A DNA stretch of 55,281 bases from Bacillus sp. MRMR6 (lineage in GTDB: Bacteria > Bacillota > Bacilli > Bacillales > Cytobacillaceae), in contig NZ_MSLS01000010.1 of assembly GCF_001940785.1 (NCBI RefSeq), forward strand, positions 7,478-62,758, read 5' to 3'. How positions within the stretch are numbered: the first letter of the stretch is position 1; each line of letters opens with the position of its first letter. This document shows positions 1 to 8,185 of this stretch, one piece after another. A program made the translations under genes and the position numbers. The notes below the pieces were generated by a model. That model searched no databases, was not told where the DNA came from, and was given only the letters and a program-made list of their open reading frames with translations.

Positions 1-2
1 AA

Positions 3-1829
3 ATGCTGGCTGAAACTGATACAAATTTGACCGACATTAAAGCAGCCCTAGACGCATCAACAATAGTGACCATTACAGACCCCGATGGCTGCATTATTTT
101 TGTTAATGATAAGTTTGAAGAAATCTCTAAATATACAAAAAAAGAGATCATCGGAAGGAATCATCGGTTATTAAATTCAGGTTACCATACTAAGGAATTT
201 TTTAAGGACTTATGGACAACGGTTCAGTCTGGTCAAATATGGAGAGGTGAAATTCGTAATAAAGCGAAGGATGGGTCAATATATTGGGTGGATACTACGA
301 TAGTACCTTTTGTAAATAAAAAAGGAAAACCGATACAGTATATTGCTATTCGCAGTGATATTACCACTCGTAAGAAAGCAGAGAAGGCACTTTTTCAGTC
401 AATAAAGGAAACCAGTGATATTACTTTTGCTCTTGATCAGTCTTCCATTGTAGCGATTACAAATGAAAAAGGGCTTATCACAAGTGTCAATGATAAATTT
501 TGTGAAATTTCTAAATATAATCGCGAAGAGCTCCTTGGTCAAGACCATAGGATTTTAAATTCAGGCTATCACTCGAAAGAATTCTTTAAACAGCTTTGGC
601 GTACAATCGGTAGGGGAGACGTATGGAAGGGTGAAATTTGTAATAAGGCAAAGGATGGTACCTTTTATTGGGTGGATACAACGATTGTGCCCTTTTTAAA
701 CGAAAATGGAAAACCATATCAATACGTTGCCATTAGGTCTGATATATCTAGCCGAAAACGGTCTGAAGAGCATTTAAAAGAGTCTATTAAAGCCAATACA
801 GATATTCGGTTTGCTCTTGACCAGTCAACCATTGTTGCATTCACAGATGCTAAGGGAATGATCACCGGAGTAAATGATAAGTTTTGTGAGATTTCTAAGT
901 ATCCTCGAGAGGAAATTATTGGTAAAAGCCACAGTATTTTAAATTCAGGTTATCACTCTAAGGGATTTTTCAAAGATTTGTGGAGAACCATTGGAGAAGG
1001 AAACGTTTGGAAAGGTGAAATCAGGAATAAAGCAAAAGATGGATCTTTATACTGGGTGGATACCACCATCGTTCCATTCCTTGATCAAAGAGGTAAACCA
1101 TATCAGTATGTTGCGATTAGGAATGATATTACCGAACGAAAAAGGACAGAAGAAGTCCTTCACCGCCAAGATAAGCTTGCTGCTGTTGGTCAGCTTGCTG
1201 CAGGTGTTGCTCACGAAATTCGAAATCCGCTTACATCTATGAAGGGTTATGCTGAGTTTCTTTCATTAGATGAAAAGGACCCAGAGCGAATGGAATTCCT
1301 AAATATTATTCTTGATGAGATAGAACGTGTAAATACAATCGTAGAGGATTTTATGGTACTTGCAAAACCAAAGGCTGTGGAATTGGAAGAAAAGAATGTG
1401 ATCCCAGTGATAAAGAATGTTGTTTCCTTGCTCGAGTTTGAGGCTAGGAAAAAACATGTTCGACTTTCATTTGACTGCAGCCATGAGATTATCCAAATCG
1501 AATGTGATGAAAACCGTTTGAAACAAGTATTCTTGAACTTTATCAAGAATGGAATAGAAGCAATGCCGAATGGTGGAGAATTACGAGTCAGAACCAGTAT
1601 TCATGAAAATAATGTTCAAATCTCTATTCAAGATACCGGAGTGGGAATTCCGGAAGAAAAACTAAAAAAATTGGGTGAACCATTCTATACAACCAAAAAA
1701 AATGGTAATGGCTTAGGATTAATGGTTAGTTTTAAGATTATTGAAAGCCATAACGGTAAAGTTTTTGTTGAGAGTGAACCGAATAAAGGAACTACATTTA
1801 ACATTTTATTACCTGCCAAACCGGCTTAA
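3..1829 (+). CDS. Triple-PAS sensor histidine kinase (5' end outside window)
   Basis: Predicted cytoplasmic sensor kinase; no membrane segment is visible. Three PAS/PAC domains occupy roughly residues 12-139, 140-267 and 268-390 and are an exact 128-residue tandem repeat without indels, each carrying the marks NDKF, LNSGYH, NKAKDG and WVDTTIVPF. They are followed by a HisKA domain with the H-box AHEIRNPLTS (phospho-acceptor near His404) and an HATPase domain with N-box (NFIKNGIEA), DTGVGIP and GNGLGL motifs. The kinase core is of the KinA-E phosphorelay type. The first in-window ATG is at base 3 and is preceded by no visible ribosome site; the first ten residues resemble the inter-PAS linker, so the true gene probably starts upstream and may carry more PAS domains. 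No response regulator lies next to it, which suits a phosphorelay kinase. An intrinsic terminator follows. Confidence 0.9.
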   Translation: MLAETDTNLTDIKAALDASTIVTITDPDGCIIFVNDKFEEISKYTKKEIIGRNHRLLNSGYHTKEFFKDLWTTVQSGQIWRGEIRNKAKDGSIYWVDTTIVPFVNKKGKPIQYIAIRSDITTRKKAEKALFQSIKETSDITFALDQSSIVAITNEKGLITSVNDKFCEISKYNREELLGQDHRILNSGYHSKEFFKQLWRTIGRGDVWKGEICNKAKDGTFYWVDTTIVPFLNENGKPYQYVAIRSDISSRKRSEEHLKESIKANTDIRFALDQSTIVAFTDAKGMITGVNDKFCEISKYPREEIIGKSHSILNSGYHSKGFFKDLWRTIGEGNVWKGEIRNKAKDGSLYWVDTTIVPFLDQRGKPYQYVAIRNDITERKRTEEVLHRQDKLAAVGQLAAGVAHEIRNPLTSMKGYAEFLSLDEKDPERMEFLNIILDEIERVNTIVEDFMVLAKPKAVELEEKNVIPVIKNVVSLLEFEARKKHVRLSFDCSHEIIQIECDENRLKQVFLNFIKNGIEAMPNGGELRVRTSIHENNVQISIQDTGVGIPEEKLKKLGEPFYTTKKNGNGLGLMVSFKIIESHNGKVFVESEPNKGTTFNILLPAKPA

Positions 1830-1830
1830 A

Positions 1831-1858
1831 AAAACGAGAGTTCACCTCTCGTTTTTTT
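1831..1858 (+). terminator. Intrinsic terminator after PAS kinase
   Basis: Stem CGAGAG / CTCTCG with a five-base loop, preceded by A-run and followed by seven T. Confidence 0.9.
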
Positions 1859-1869
1859 ATTTATACATA

Positions 1870-1885
1870 TGTCAAAAAATAGACA
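1870..1885 (+). promoter_or_regulatory. Weak Fnr-like dyad upstream of fdhF
   Basis: TGTCAAAAAATAGACA matches the Bacillus Fnr palindrome (TGTGA-N6-TCACA) at seven of ten positions. If CATTAT at 1907-1912 is the -10 box, the dyad centre lies about 41.5 bases before the start site, the same geometry as the two better sites in front of the nitrate transporters. Neither the box nor the -10 is strong on its own. Confidence 0.3.
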
Positions 1886-1973
1886 AACTTTTCTGTAAAT
1901 AAAAATCATTATTCGGATTAAATAGATTAATATGTTTATATAGGTAATTATGTTTTATTTGGGAGGGAAAGGA

Positions 1974-4031
1974 ATGGGTGAAGCTAATTTAGTTAAAACC
2001 ATATGTGGATATTGTGGCACAGGATGCGGATTAGTACTTGAAGTTCAAGATAATCGGATTGTTAAGATCCGTGGAGATAAGGAAGCACCTGTTAATAAAG
2101 GGCAAACCTGTGTAAAAGGTGCATTTGCATATGAATATGTTCACGCGAAGAATCGATTAACAACACCGCTAATTCGAAAAGCTGGTAAATTGGTAGAAAC
2201 AACCTGGGATGAAGCATACAAATTCATTGCCGAACATTTATCCACCATTAGAGATACTTGGGGTCCTAATGCAGTTTCCATGTTTGCTTGTGCTAGAACA
2301 ACAAACGAATCGAATTATATCACTCAGAAATTTATGAGGACAGTAATTGGAAGTAATAATATTGATGGGTGTAACCGAACCTGACACGCTTCTAGTGTTG
2401 CCGGTCTGGCAACTGTATTTGGAAGCGGTTTTCCAACTAACACACTTGAAGATTTTGATAAAGCAGAAGTATTACTTTTAATGGGTTCTAATACAACAGA
2501 AGCCCATCCTATCATTGCAAACCGGATAAAAAAAGCAATCAAATCTGGGTTAAAAGTCATTGTAATTGATCCAAGGAAAATTGATATGGTAAAGTTTTCA
2601 CACCGCCACCTCCAAATAAATGTTGGCACAGATATAGCATTAATTAATGCCTTTATCCGTGTAATTATTAATGAAGGTTTATACAGTTCTGAGTTTATTC
2701 AACAGTTTACGATCGATTTTGAGTCATTAAAGAAACAGGTTGAGCCGTATACACCTGAATATGCATCAACTATTACAGGTTTGTCCCCGTTAGATATTGT
2801 TACGACTGCAAGAGAGTATGCATCCTCAAACGGATCGATGATTGCTTATACACTCGGAATAACCGAGCACCACTGTGGTGTCAACAATGTCTTTGATATT
2901 GCAAACCTAGCATTACTAACAGGAAACATTGGCAAGGAAGGCACGGGCATCATGCCGCTTAGAGGTCAAAATAATGTTCAAGGTGCGGGTGATATGGGCT
3001 GCTTGCCAAACCAGCTTGCAGGAGCAATGAGCCTTACAAATGATGAATATCGGAGTCGATACGAGAAAGAATGGAATGTTACACTTAATCCACAAGCAGG
3101 CGATACTCAGACCAGAACCTTTGATCGACTTGAAGCAGGTGAGCTAAAAGCACTTTATATCATCGGAGAAAATCCCCTTCTAGCAGATGTGCATTTGAAT
3201 CATACAAAAAAATTGTTAGAGAAGCTTGATTTGTTAATTGTTCAAGATATTTTCTTAACTGATACAGCGAAGATGGCCGATGTAGTACTCCCAGCAAAAT
3301 CTTGGGGGGAAGTGGACGGGACTTACACGAATACCGACCGAAGAGTCCAAAGAGTCCGAAAAGCTGTAGAATCACTGCCAAAAGTAAAGGAAGATTGGCA
3401 GATTCTTTGCGAATTATCCACTATCATGGGGTATCCGCTGAGCTATGCTAACAGTGAAGAAATATGGGATGAGGTTAGGAAGCTTGCATGGGAAATGTAT
3501 GGAGGGATTTCTTATTCAAGGCTAGATAGGGAATTCAGTATTCATTATCCATGTCCAACTGAGGATCATCCAGGAACATTTATTATGCATGAAAGATTTC
3601 ATAATCAAGAGACTCAAGTAGAAAAGTCATCATTTGTGCCAGTTGATTACACACCACCATTGGAACTTCCTGATAAAGAGTTTCCGTTCTTATTAACAAC
3701 AGGACGACGGTATGAATCCTATAATACTCATTCTCAGACGAGATACTATGCTCCAGGAGTTAAAGTAAAACAGACTGAAGAGACGGTGGATATCCACCCT
3801 GAAGATGCATTGAAACTTGGTATAACTGATGGTGAAGTGGTTCAGGTTCGTTCGCGTAGAGGAGAACTTACCGTTAAAGTAAAGATCACTGAACAAGTCG
3901 TCCCAGGGTTGGTGTTCATGAGTTTTCATTGGAGCGAAACACCAACTAATGTATTAACTCTGAATGAGTATGACCCCATTTCAGGTACCGCTGAATACAA
4001 GGCATGTGCAGTAGCAATTGACCGTATATAA
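1974..4031 (+). CDS. fdhF: Selenocysteine-containing formate dehydrogenase, FdhF type
   Basis: Molybdopterin oxidoreductase of about 685 residues, close in size to E. coli FDH-H and much shorter than the ~980-residue YrhE/YjgC type of Bacillus. The N-terminus has a [4Fe-4S] cluster motif CxxCxxxC (CGYCGTGC) with a fourth Cys in QTCVKG. An in-frame TGA at 2382-2384 (codon 137) sits in the context CNRT-UGA-HASSVAGLA, the place of Sec140 followed by the conserved His in E. coli FdhF, and the frame continues with normal molybdopterin-dinucleotide-binding domains to the stop at 4029. It should oxidise formate (or reduce CO2), using bis-MGD, one Fe-S cluster and Sec. The ATG at 1974 is chosen because GGGAGGG lies seven bases before it; an ATG at 1950 is in frame without such a site. 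No electron-transfer subunit and no sel genes are in the window. Automatic callers are likely to split this gene at the TGA. Confidence 0.93.
2382..2427 (+). promoter_or_regulatory. Bacterial SECIS element in fdhF
   Basis: Directly after the TGA the mRNA can fold into two stacked helices: CGCTTC (2387-2392) with GAAGCG (2422-2427), and GTTGCC (2397-2402) with GGCAAC (2408-2413), closing a GGTCT loop (2403-2407). The GGUCU apical loop and its distance from UGA match the SelB-binding hairpin of E. coli fdhF. This is the main reason for reading the TGA as selenocysteine rather than as a nonsense mutation. Confidence 0.88.
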
Positions 4032-4037
4032 TGTACT

Positions 4038-4071
4038 AAAAAGGTACAGACCAATGTCTGTACCTTTTTTT
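4038..4071 (+). terminator. Intrinsic terminator after fdhF
   Basis: Nine-base stem GGTACAGAC / GTCTGTACC with loop CAAT, followed by seven T. Confidence 0.93.
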
Positions 4072-4219
4072 CTATTCAGAATAATGAGTAACCTAGAAAT
4101 ATTATTGTAATATAGTTAATAAAGTTGTAAACCAATTATCATCTCCCTGTTCTTTGTTTTAAAAAGGTTCATGTTAAGATAGTCTTAGTTAACTTCAGAA
4201 GAACACAGGAGGTAAAAAA

Positions 4220-4978
4220 GTGAATAAATTTAAGGTATTCATAGCTATTTCAGTACTCTCTGGAACAATCGGTGCTAATGTTTTTGCAAAAGAGATCAAG
4301 ATTAGTGACAATGCTCCAATGTTAGAAGAAGGAAAACAAAAGCAGAAAAAAACAGAAGAATTATCTTCCGTTAATAATAATATCGACCAAGCTTCTTCTA
4401 TACCAAAGGAAGAACGTTATACGATTAAACCATATGATACTTTATCGGAAATTGCTCTAACACACGAAGTGAGTGTAGAAGAAATTAAGGTGTGGAATGA
4501 ACTTACAACAGATTTAATCAAACCTGGTAAAGAGATTGTCATATATAATACAGGTGAAGAAGTCACGCCAAATCCGAAGTCTGACACTGAAGAATCAGTA
4601 ACAAGTGATTCCACTGAGCAGGAAACAGGGGTTAACGAGGATATCACTACTAATAACACACAGAAAACGGTAGAAACTGAAACTGAAGTTCAGGAACTAA
4701 CTGTAACAGCTACTGCCTATACTGCATCATGTGAAGGTTGTTCAGGTATAACAGCTACTGGAGTAAATATACTGGACAATCCAGATGAAAAAGTGATTGC
4801 AGTAGATCCTTCCGTCATCCCACTAGGGAGTAAAGTTTATGTAGAAGGTTATGGATATGCAACCGCAGCAGATACAGGTGGAGCAATAAAAGGAAATAAA
4901 ATCGATGTATTCATCCCAGAACACGAAGATGCAATAAACTGGGGTGTTAAGAAAGTAGAAGTAACAGTCCTAAACTAA
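4220..4978 (+). CDS. yocH: Secreted LysM and 3D-domain cell-wall protein (YocH-like)
   Basis: 252 residues. A signal peptide (about residues 1-24, ending ANVFAKE) is followed by one LysM domain near 70-112 (YTIKPYDTLSEIA, then IKPGKEIVIYN). A Glu/Thr-rich linker leads to a C-terminal 3D domain (about 155-252) with the motif residues AYTA, GVTATG-like ITATGVNI, DPSVIPLG and the Asp-rich AADTGGAIKGNKIDVF. 3D domains are related to MltA-type lytic transglycosylases, and B. subtilis YocH is a peptidoglycan hydrolase induced through WalRK. The GTG start follows AGGAGG. I did not find a convincing WalR direct repeat upstream; TGTTAA at about 4172 could be half a site. Monocistronic, closed by its own terminator. 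Confidence 0.85.
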   Translation: MNKFKVFIAISVLSGTIGANVFAKEIKISDNAPMLEEGKQKQKKTEELSSVNNNIDQASSIPKEERYTIKPYDTLSEIALTHEVSVEEIKVWNELTTDLIKPGKEIVIYNTGEEVTPNPKSDTEESVTSDSTEQETGVNEDITTNNTQKTVETETEVQELTVTATAYTASCEGCSGITATGVNILDNPDEKVIAVDPSVIPLGSKVYVEGYGYATAADTGGAIKGNKIDVFIPEHEDAINWGVKKVEVTVLN

Positions 4979-5002
4979 AAACTGCCATATGGCAGTTTTT
5001 TT
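4978..5002 (+). terminator. Intrinsic terminator after yocH-like gene
   Basis: AAAACTGCC / GGCAGTTTT stem with ATAT loop, overlapping the stop codon, followed by T-run. Confidence 0.9.
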
Positions 5003-5007
5003 CTGTG

Positions 5008-5039
5008 TAAAAAAACAAGCCGGGTATTAACCGGCTTGT
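5008..5039 (-). terminator. Terminator of nitrate transporter, overlapping its stop codon
   Basis: ACAAGCCGG / CCGGCTTGT stem with a seven-base loop. On the minus strand it is followed by a T-run, and the 5' arm encodes the last residues of the transporter. Confidence 0.88.
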
Positions 5040-6328
5040 TTCATTGTAACTTCAACATTTACTGTTTTTCTTTGGTAGAAGTACCAGTTTAAAGCAAATG
5101 AGATAACATAGAATCCAATAAAGAAATAGAATGCTGTTACTGGTGTACCAGTCGTATTAACAGACCAGCCGAATAACTTTGGAATTAAGAATGATCCATA
5201 GGCTGCAAATGCTGCGGTAAAACCAATAACTGGCGCTGCTTCCTTAGTAACGAATAAACCAGGAATCATTTGGAAGGTTGAGCCAGACCCTATACCTGCA
5301 GCAATAAATAGGACTAAGAAAGAAATTAAAAATCCTGCAAACTGCATGGTATTTAGGAAGTAAATAACCCCTAAAGCCCCAATACCCATAATGACTAAAA
5401 CAAATGCTGTGACTCTTGCACCACCAAGTTTATCGGAAATCCAGCCACCGACAGGTCTTGCAGAGGCAGCAAGCAAAGCACCTAAAAAGGCTAATGAAAT
5501 ATGCTCTGGAAATTGAGATCTTAATAGAAGTGGGAAGGCTGCTGAATATCCGATGAAAGAACCGAATGTTGCAACATATAATACAGTCATAATCCAAGTG
5601 TGTCTTCTTTTTACAATAACAAATTGATCGGAAACCGATTGTTTTGCTCCTGGTACATTATCCATTTTAAAGAAAGCGAGCAAAGTCATAATTACGATAG
5701 GGATTACCCAGATAAAAGCTGCATTTTGTAAATAAACTTCTTGTCCGCTTGCTAATACTTGACCTTTTCCAGCAAAAGCAAAAGCTCCAGTTGTAATGAT
5801 TAGTGGTGTGACAAATTGAACGACCGAAACACCCATATTTCCTAAACCGCCATTAATACCAAGTGCAGTTCCTTTTTCCTTTTTCGGAAAGAAAAAGCTA
5901 ATATTGGCAGATGATGATGAGAAATTTCCTCCACCAAGACCACAAAGTGCTGCTAACAATAACATAACTGAAAAAGGTGTATCAGGGTTTTGTACTGCGA
6001 AACCAATTCCGATTGCCGGAATGGCTAACACTGCTGTTGAAATGACAGTCCAGTTTTTTCCGCCTATTGTTCCAACTGCGAAAGTATAGACAAAACGAAG
6101 TGTTGCACCTACAAGACCGGGAATGGCCGCTAATGTAAATAACTGTTCATCAGTAAAACTGAATCCAATATCATTTAATCTAACTGCAACCACTGACCAT
6201 ATCTGCCAAACGATGAATGCAAGCATAAGCGATGGTACAGAGATCCATAAATTTCGCTGTGCGTGTTTTTTTCCTTCTGCATTCCAGAATTTTTCATCCT
6301 CTGGATTCCAATAATTGATTCGTGCCAT
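5027..6328 (-). CDS. NarK-family nitrate/nitrite transporter (MFS, NNP family)
   Basis: 433-residue, 12-TM major facilitator of the nitrate/nitrite porter family. The N-terminal cytoplasmic stretch NYWNPEDEKFWNAEGKKHA is typical of the longer NarK2-like Gram-positive members. The two NNP signature regions are visible as GLGGGNFSSSSANISFFFP (TM5) and AGIGSGSTFQMIPGLF (TM11), and an Arg in TM2 (ATLRFVYTF) is the likely substrate ligand. The probable role is nitrate uptake with nitrite export for anaerobic respiration. Start ATG is preceded by GGGAGAGG. The gene has its own promoter with a perfect Fnr palindrome and is followed by a terminator. Its neighbour on the same strand (6542-8023) is a second, clearly different NarK, so this is a paralogue pair rather than a duplication. 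Confidence 0.9.
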   Translation of the reverse strand: MARINYWNPEDEKFWNAEGKKHAQRNLWISVPSLMLAFIVWQIWSVVAVRLNDIGFSFTDEQLFTLAAIPGLVGATLRFVYTFAVGTIGGKNWTVISTAVLAIPAIGIGFAVQNPDTPFSVMLLLAALCGLGGGNFSSSSANISFFFPKKEKGTALGINGGLGNMGVSVVQFVTPLIITTGAFAFAGKGQVLASGQEVYLQNAAFIWVIPIVIMTLLAFFKMDNVPGAKQSVSDQFVIVKRRHTWIMTVLYVATFGSFIGYSAAFPLLLRSQFPEHISLAFLGALLAASARPVGGWISDKLGGARVTAFVLVIMGIGALGVIYFLNTMQFAGFLISFLVLFIAAGIGSGSTFQMIPGLFVTKEAAPVIGFTAAFAAYGSFLIPKLFGWSVNTTGTPVTAFYFFIGFYVISFALNWYFYQRKTVNVEVTMKQAG

Positions 6329-6383
6329 GTTAACCTCTCCCTAAACCTTTGTATTTTTCATAGAATGGTTTGTTTATGTTTCT

Positions 6384-6389
6384 ACTATA
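6384..6389 (-). promoter_or_regulatory. -10 box of nitrate transporter promoter
   Basis: TATAGT on the minus strand, placed so that its inferred start site (about 6377) is 42 bases from the centre of the Fnr palindrome. There is no good -35 box, as expected of a class II Fnr-activated promoter. Confidence 0.6.
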
Positions 6390-6411
6390 AAACACATGCT
6401 AACACGGTTTT

Positions 6412-6427
6412 TGTGACGTTGGTCACA
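6412..6427 (-). promoter_or_regulatory. Fnr binding site upstream of nitrate transporter
   Basis: TGTGACGTTGGTCACA is a perfect TGTGA-N6-TCACA palindrome, the Fnr consensus of B. subtilis, extended by T and A flanks on both sides. Its centre lies about 41.5 bases before the inferred start site, the activating position. Implies induction of the transporter under oxygen limitation. Confidence 0.82.
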
Positions 6428-6509
6428 AAAATAGTGAAGGAACTGTGAACTCAAGGCTAAAGTCAAAAAGTTGTAATATTTGCCGTATAACTTGAGACTG
6501 TAAACACAC

Positions 6510-6537
6510 AAAAAGACTTTCCGAAGAAAGTCTTGGG
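6510..6537 (-). terminator. Terminator of NarK-PAS gene
   Basis: AAGACTTTC / GAAAGTCTT stem with a four-base loop, just after the stop codon; T-run on the minus strand. Confidence 0.88.
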
Positions 6538-6541
6538 GTCA

Positions 6542-8023
6542 TCATTTCTTTTTATCTTCTTTCACTTCATAAAACATGCCTACATAATTTCTAGTTTCTC
6601 CTAGGTCATCTTTGATCGCTGTAATGGTAAGCCACTCTTTATAGATGTCTTGGTTTTTACGCTTGTTCCAAATAAACCCTTCCCAATAACCTGTTTTGAC
6701 CAGGCTGGACCACATTGCTTTATAAAAGCTATTGTCATGTTCACCAGACTGGAGAACACTTGGAGTTTTTCCGGTTACCTCTTCAAATGTATAACCTGTT
6801 ATTCTTGTGAATGCGGGATTAACACTCTGAATGATTCCATTCCCGTCTGTTACAGTAACACCATCAGTTGCATGATGGACAATTTTCGCAGAAATATCCA
6901 GCTTCTCTGAATAGTAAAGCCACATAACCATAACCATAGCAGCTAATGAAAATTCTGAAAGCGCCATAAAACCAATTGCATAATGACCAGTAATATTATA
7001 TGTCATCGTTAGAACAATCGGCGGAAAGAAACCTCCAAGGCCGCCCATTGCTGACACGATTCCGTTTGCTATACCAGCTTGTTTGGTGAAATAAAGTGGA
7101 ACTAGTTTAAATACCGCTCCATTCCCAATACCTGCACAAAAGGCAACTAATAGACACCCGAAGGAATAAATCGGTAACGTAGGTGAAAAGGATAGTAGGA
7201 ATCCTGCAAAAGTCAGCCCAGAGAATACCCCTAACAAGATAAGGTATGGATTAAACTTATCGCCGAGCAAGCCTCCTACAGGCCGGAGCACTGTCGCTAA
7301 AGCAATAAAACCGGCTGTACGTAATCCTGCATCAACTTTATCTAAATCATAATGGTTTACTAAAAAAGATGGCAGATAAATTGTAAATGCAACAAATGAA
7401 CCAAATGTTATAAAATAAAATAAACTCAAAAACCATAGCTTGGGGTTCCTATAAACAGCTTTGACTTGCTCAGACAGTGACCCCCTCAGCTTAGGTTCAT
7501 TTCGATCACCTATTAATAGGTTAAGAAAAGCAAAAACGACAACAACGATTAGAAAAATTTGGACTGTCGTTCTCCAGCCAAATGTACTTGCTAAGACTGG
7601 TGCAGAAAATGCGGTAAGGGCGGTTCCGATATTACCTGCACCATAAATTCCATTAATGAAACCATGTTTTTCTTTTGGATAATATTTTGGGAGAGATGTT
7701 ACCCCGATTGAAAAAACCGCTCCTCCAATACCGAGCATAAATCCACCTAATAGCAGCATTAGTAAGGATGAAGCATAACTTAGGATGATAATTGGTACAA
7801 GTAAAGTCAGAAAGCTGAGCGTAAATAGTAACCTTGCGCCATATCGATTTGTCCAATAACCGATCGGTACCCGTAGTAGAGAGCCAAGTACTACGGGTAT
7901 CGCTGTGGCCCATGCTACTTGTGTTGAGGTCAGCTCAATTTCAGCTGAAATGAACGGCATGAGTGAAGAAATAAGCACCCAAACCATAAACCCTGCAATA
8001 AGGCTGCCAGTTTGTAGCAGCAA
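6542..8023 (-). CDS. narK: NarK nitrate/nitrite transporter fused to a C-terminal PAS domain
   Basis: Residues 1 to about 380 are a full MFS transporter with strong similarity to B. subtilis NarK: GFMVWVLISSL in TM1, GSLLRVPIGYWTNRYGARL, GGAVFSIGVTSLPKYYPKEK and AGIGNGAVFKLVPLYF. It then continues for about 110 residues into a PAS/PAC domain (about 380-490) that B. subtilis NarK lacks. Marks are GVTVTDGNGIIQSVNPAF, TGYTFEEVTG, LQSGEHDNSFYKAMW and IYKEWLTITAI, resembling the PAS domains of the kinase at 3-1829. The cytoplasmic PAS could tune transport or sense redox/ligand; this is inference. The start is unclear: TTG at 8023 has a poor ribosome site, while homology and GGGGGG at 8048-8053 favour a start about 6-8 codons upstream, at CTG (8041) or ATT (8047). 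Confidence 0.88.
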   Translation of the reverse strand: MLLQTGSLIAGFMVWVLISSLMPFISAEIELTSTQVAWATAIPVVLGSLLRVPIGYWTNRYGARLLFTLSFLTLLVPIIILSYASSLLMLLLGGFMLGIGGAVFSIGVTSLPKYYPKEKHGFINGIYGAGNIGTALTAFSAPVLASTFGWRTTVQIFLIVVVVFAFLNLLIGDRNEPKLRGSLSEQVKAVYRNPKLWFLSLFYFITFGSFVAFTIYLPSFLVNHYDLDKVDAGLRTAGFIALATVLRPVGGLLGDKFNPYLILLGVFSGLTFAGFLLSFSPTLPIYSFGCLLVAFCAGIGNGAVFKLVPLYFTKQAGIANGIVSAMGGLGGFFPPIVLTMTYNITGHYAIGFMALSEFSLAAMVMVMWLYYSEKLDISAKIVHHATDGVTVTDGNGIIQSVNPAFTRITGYTFEEVTGKTPSVLQSGEHDNSFYKAMWSSLVKTGYWEGFIWNKRKNQDIYKEWLTITAIKDDLGETRNYVGMFYEVKEDKKK

Positions 8024-8142
8024 ATATCTTGCGTTATTCAGTCCAATCCCCCCATTTTCCTATTTGATTGATAGTATCCTCAATAATATGCAGCTAACAA
8101 ATTTCATGAATAGTCTGTGTCCGTTTAAGATTTTCATTGTGT

Positions 8143-8148
8143 ATTATA
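8143..8148 (-). promoter_or_regulatory. -10 box of narK-PAS promoter
   Basis: Perfect TATAAT on the minus strand, about 100 bases before the coding region; start site inferred near 8136. Confidence 0.6.
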
Positions 8149-8169
8149 GAACACTTTTTACGATAAAAC

Positions 8170-8185
8170 TGTGAGATATGACACT
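8170..8185 (-). promoter_or_regulatory. Imperfect Fnr site upstream of narK-PAS
   Basis: Minus-strand AGTGTCATATCTCACA matches TGTGA-NNTANN-TCACA at eight of ten conserved positions plus the central TA. Its centre is 41.5 bases from the start site implied by TATAAT at 8143-8148, which supports a real class II site in spite of the weak left half. Confidence 0.6.

Noticed and set aside
1950..4031. fdhF as two genes or a nonsense pseudogene
   Set aside because: The TGA is in the exact Sec context, no other disruption exists in 685 codons, and a SECIS hairpin follows.
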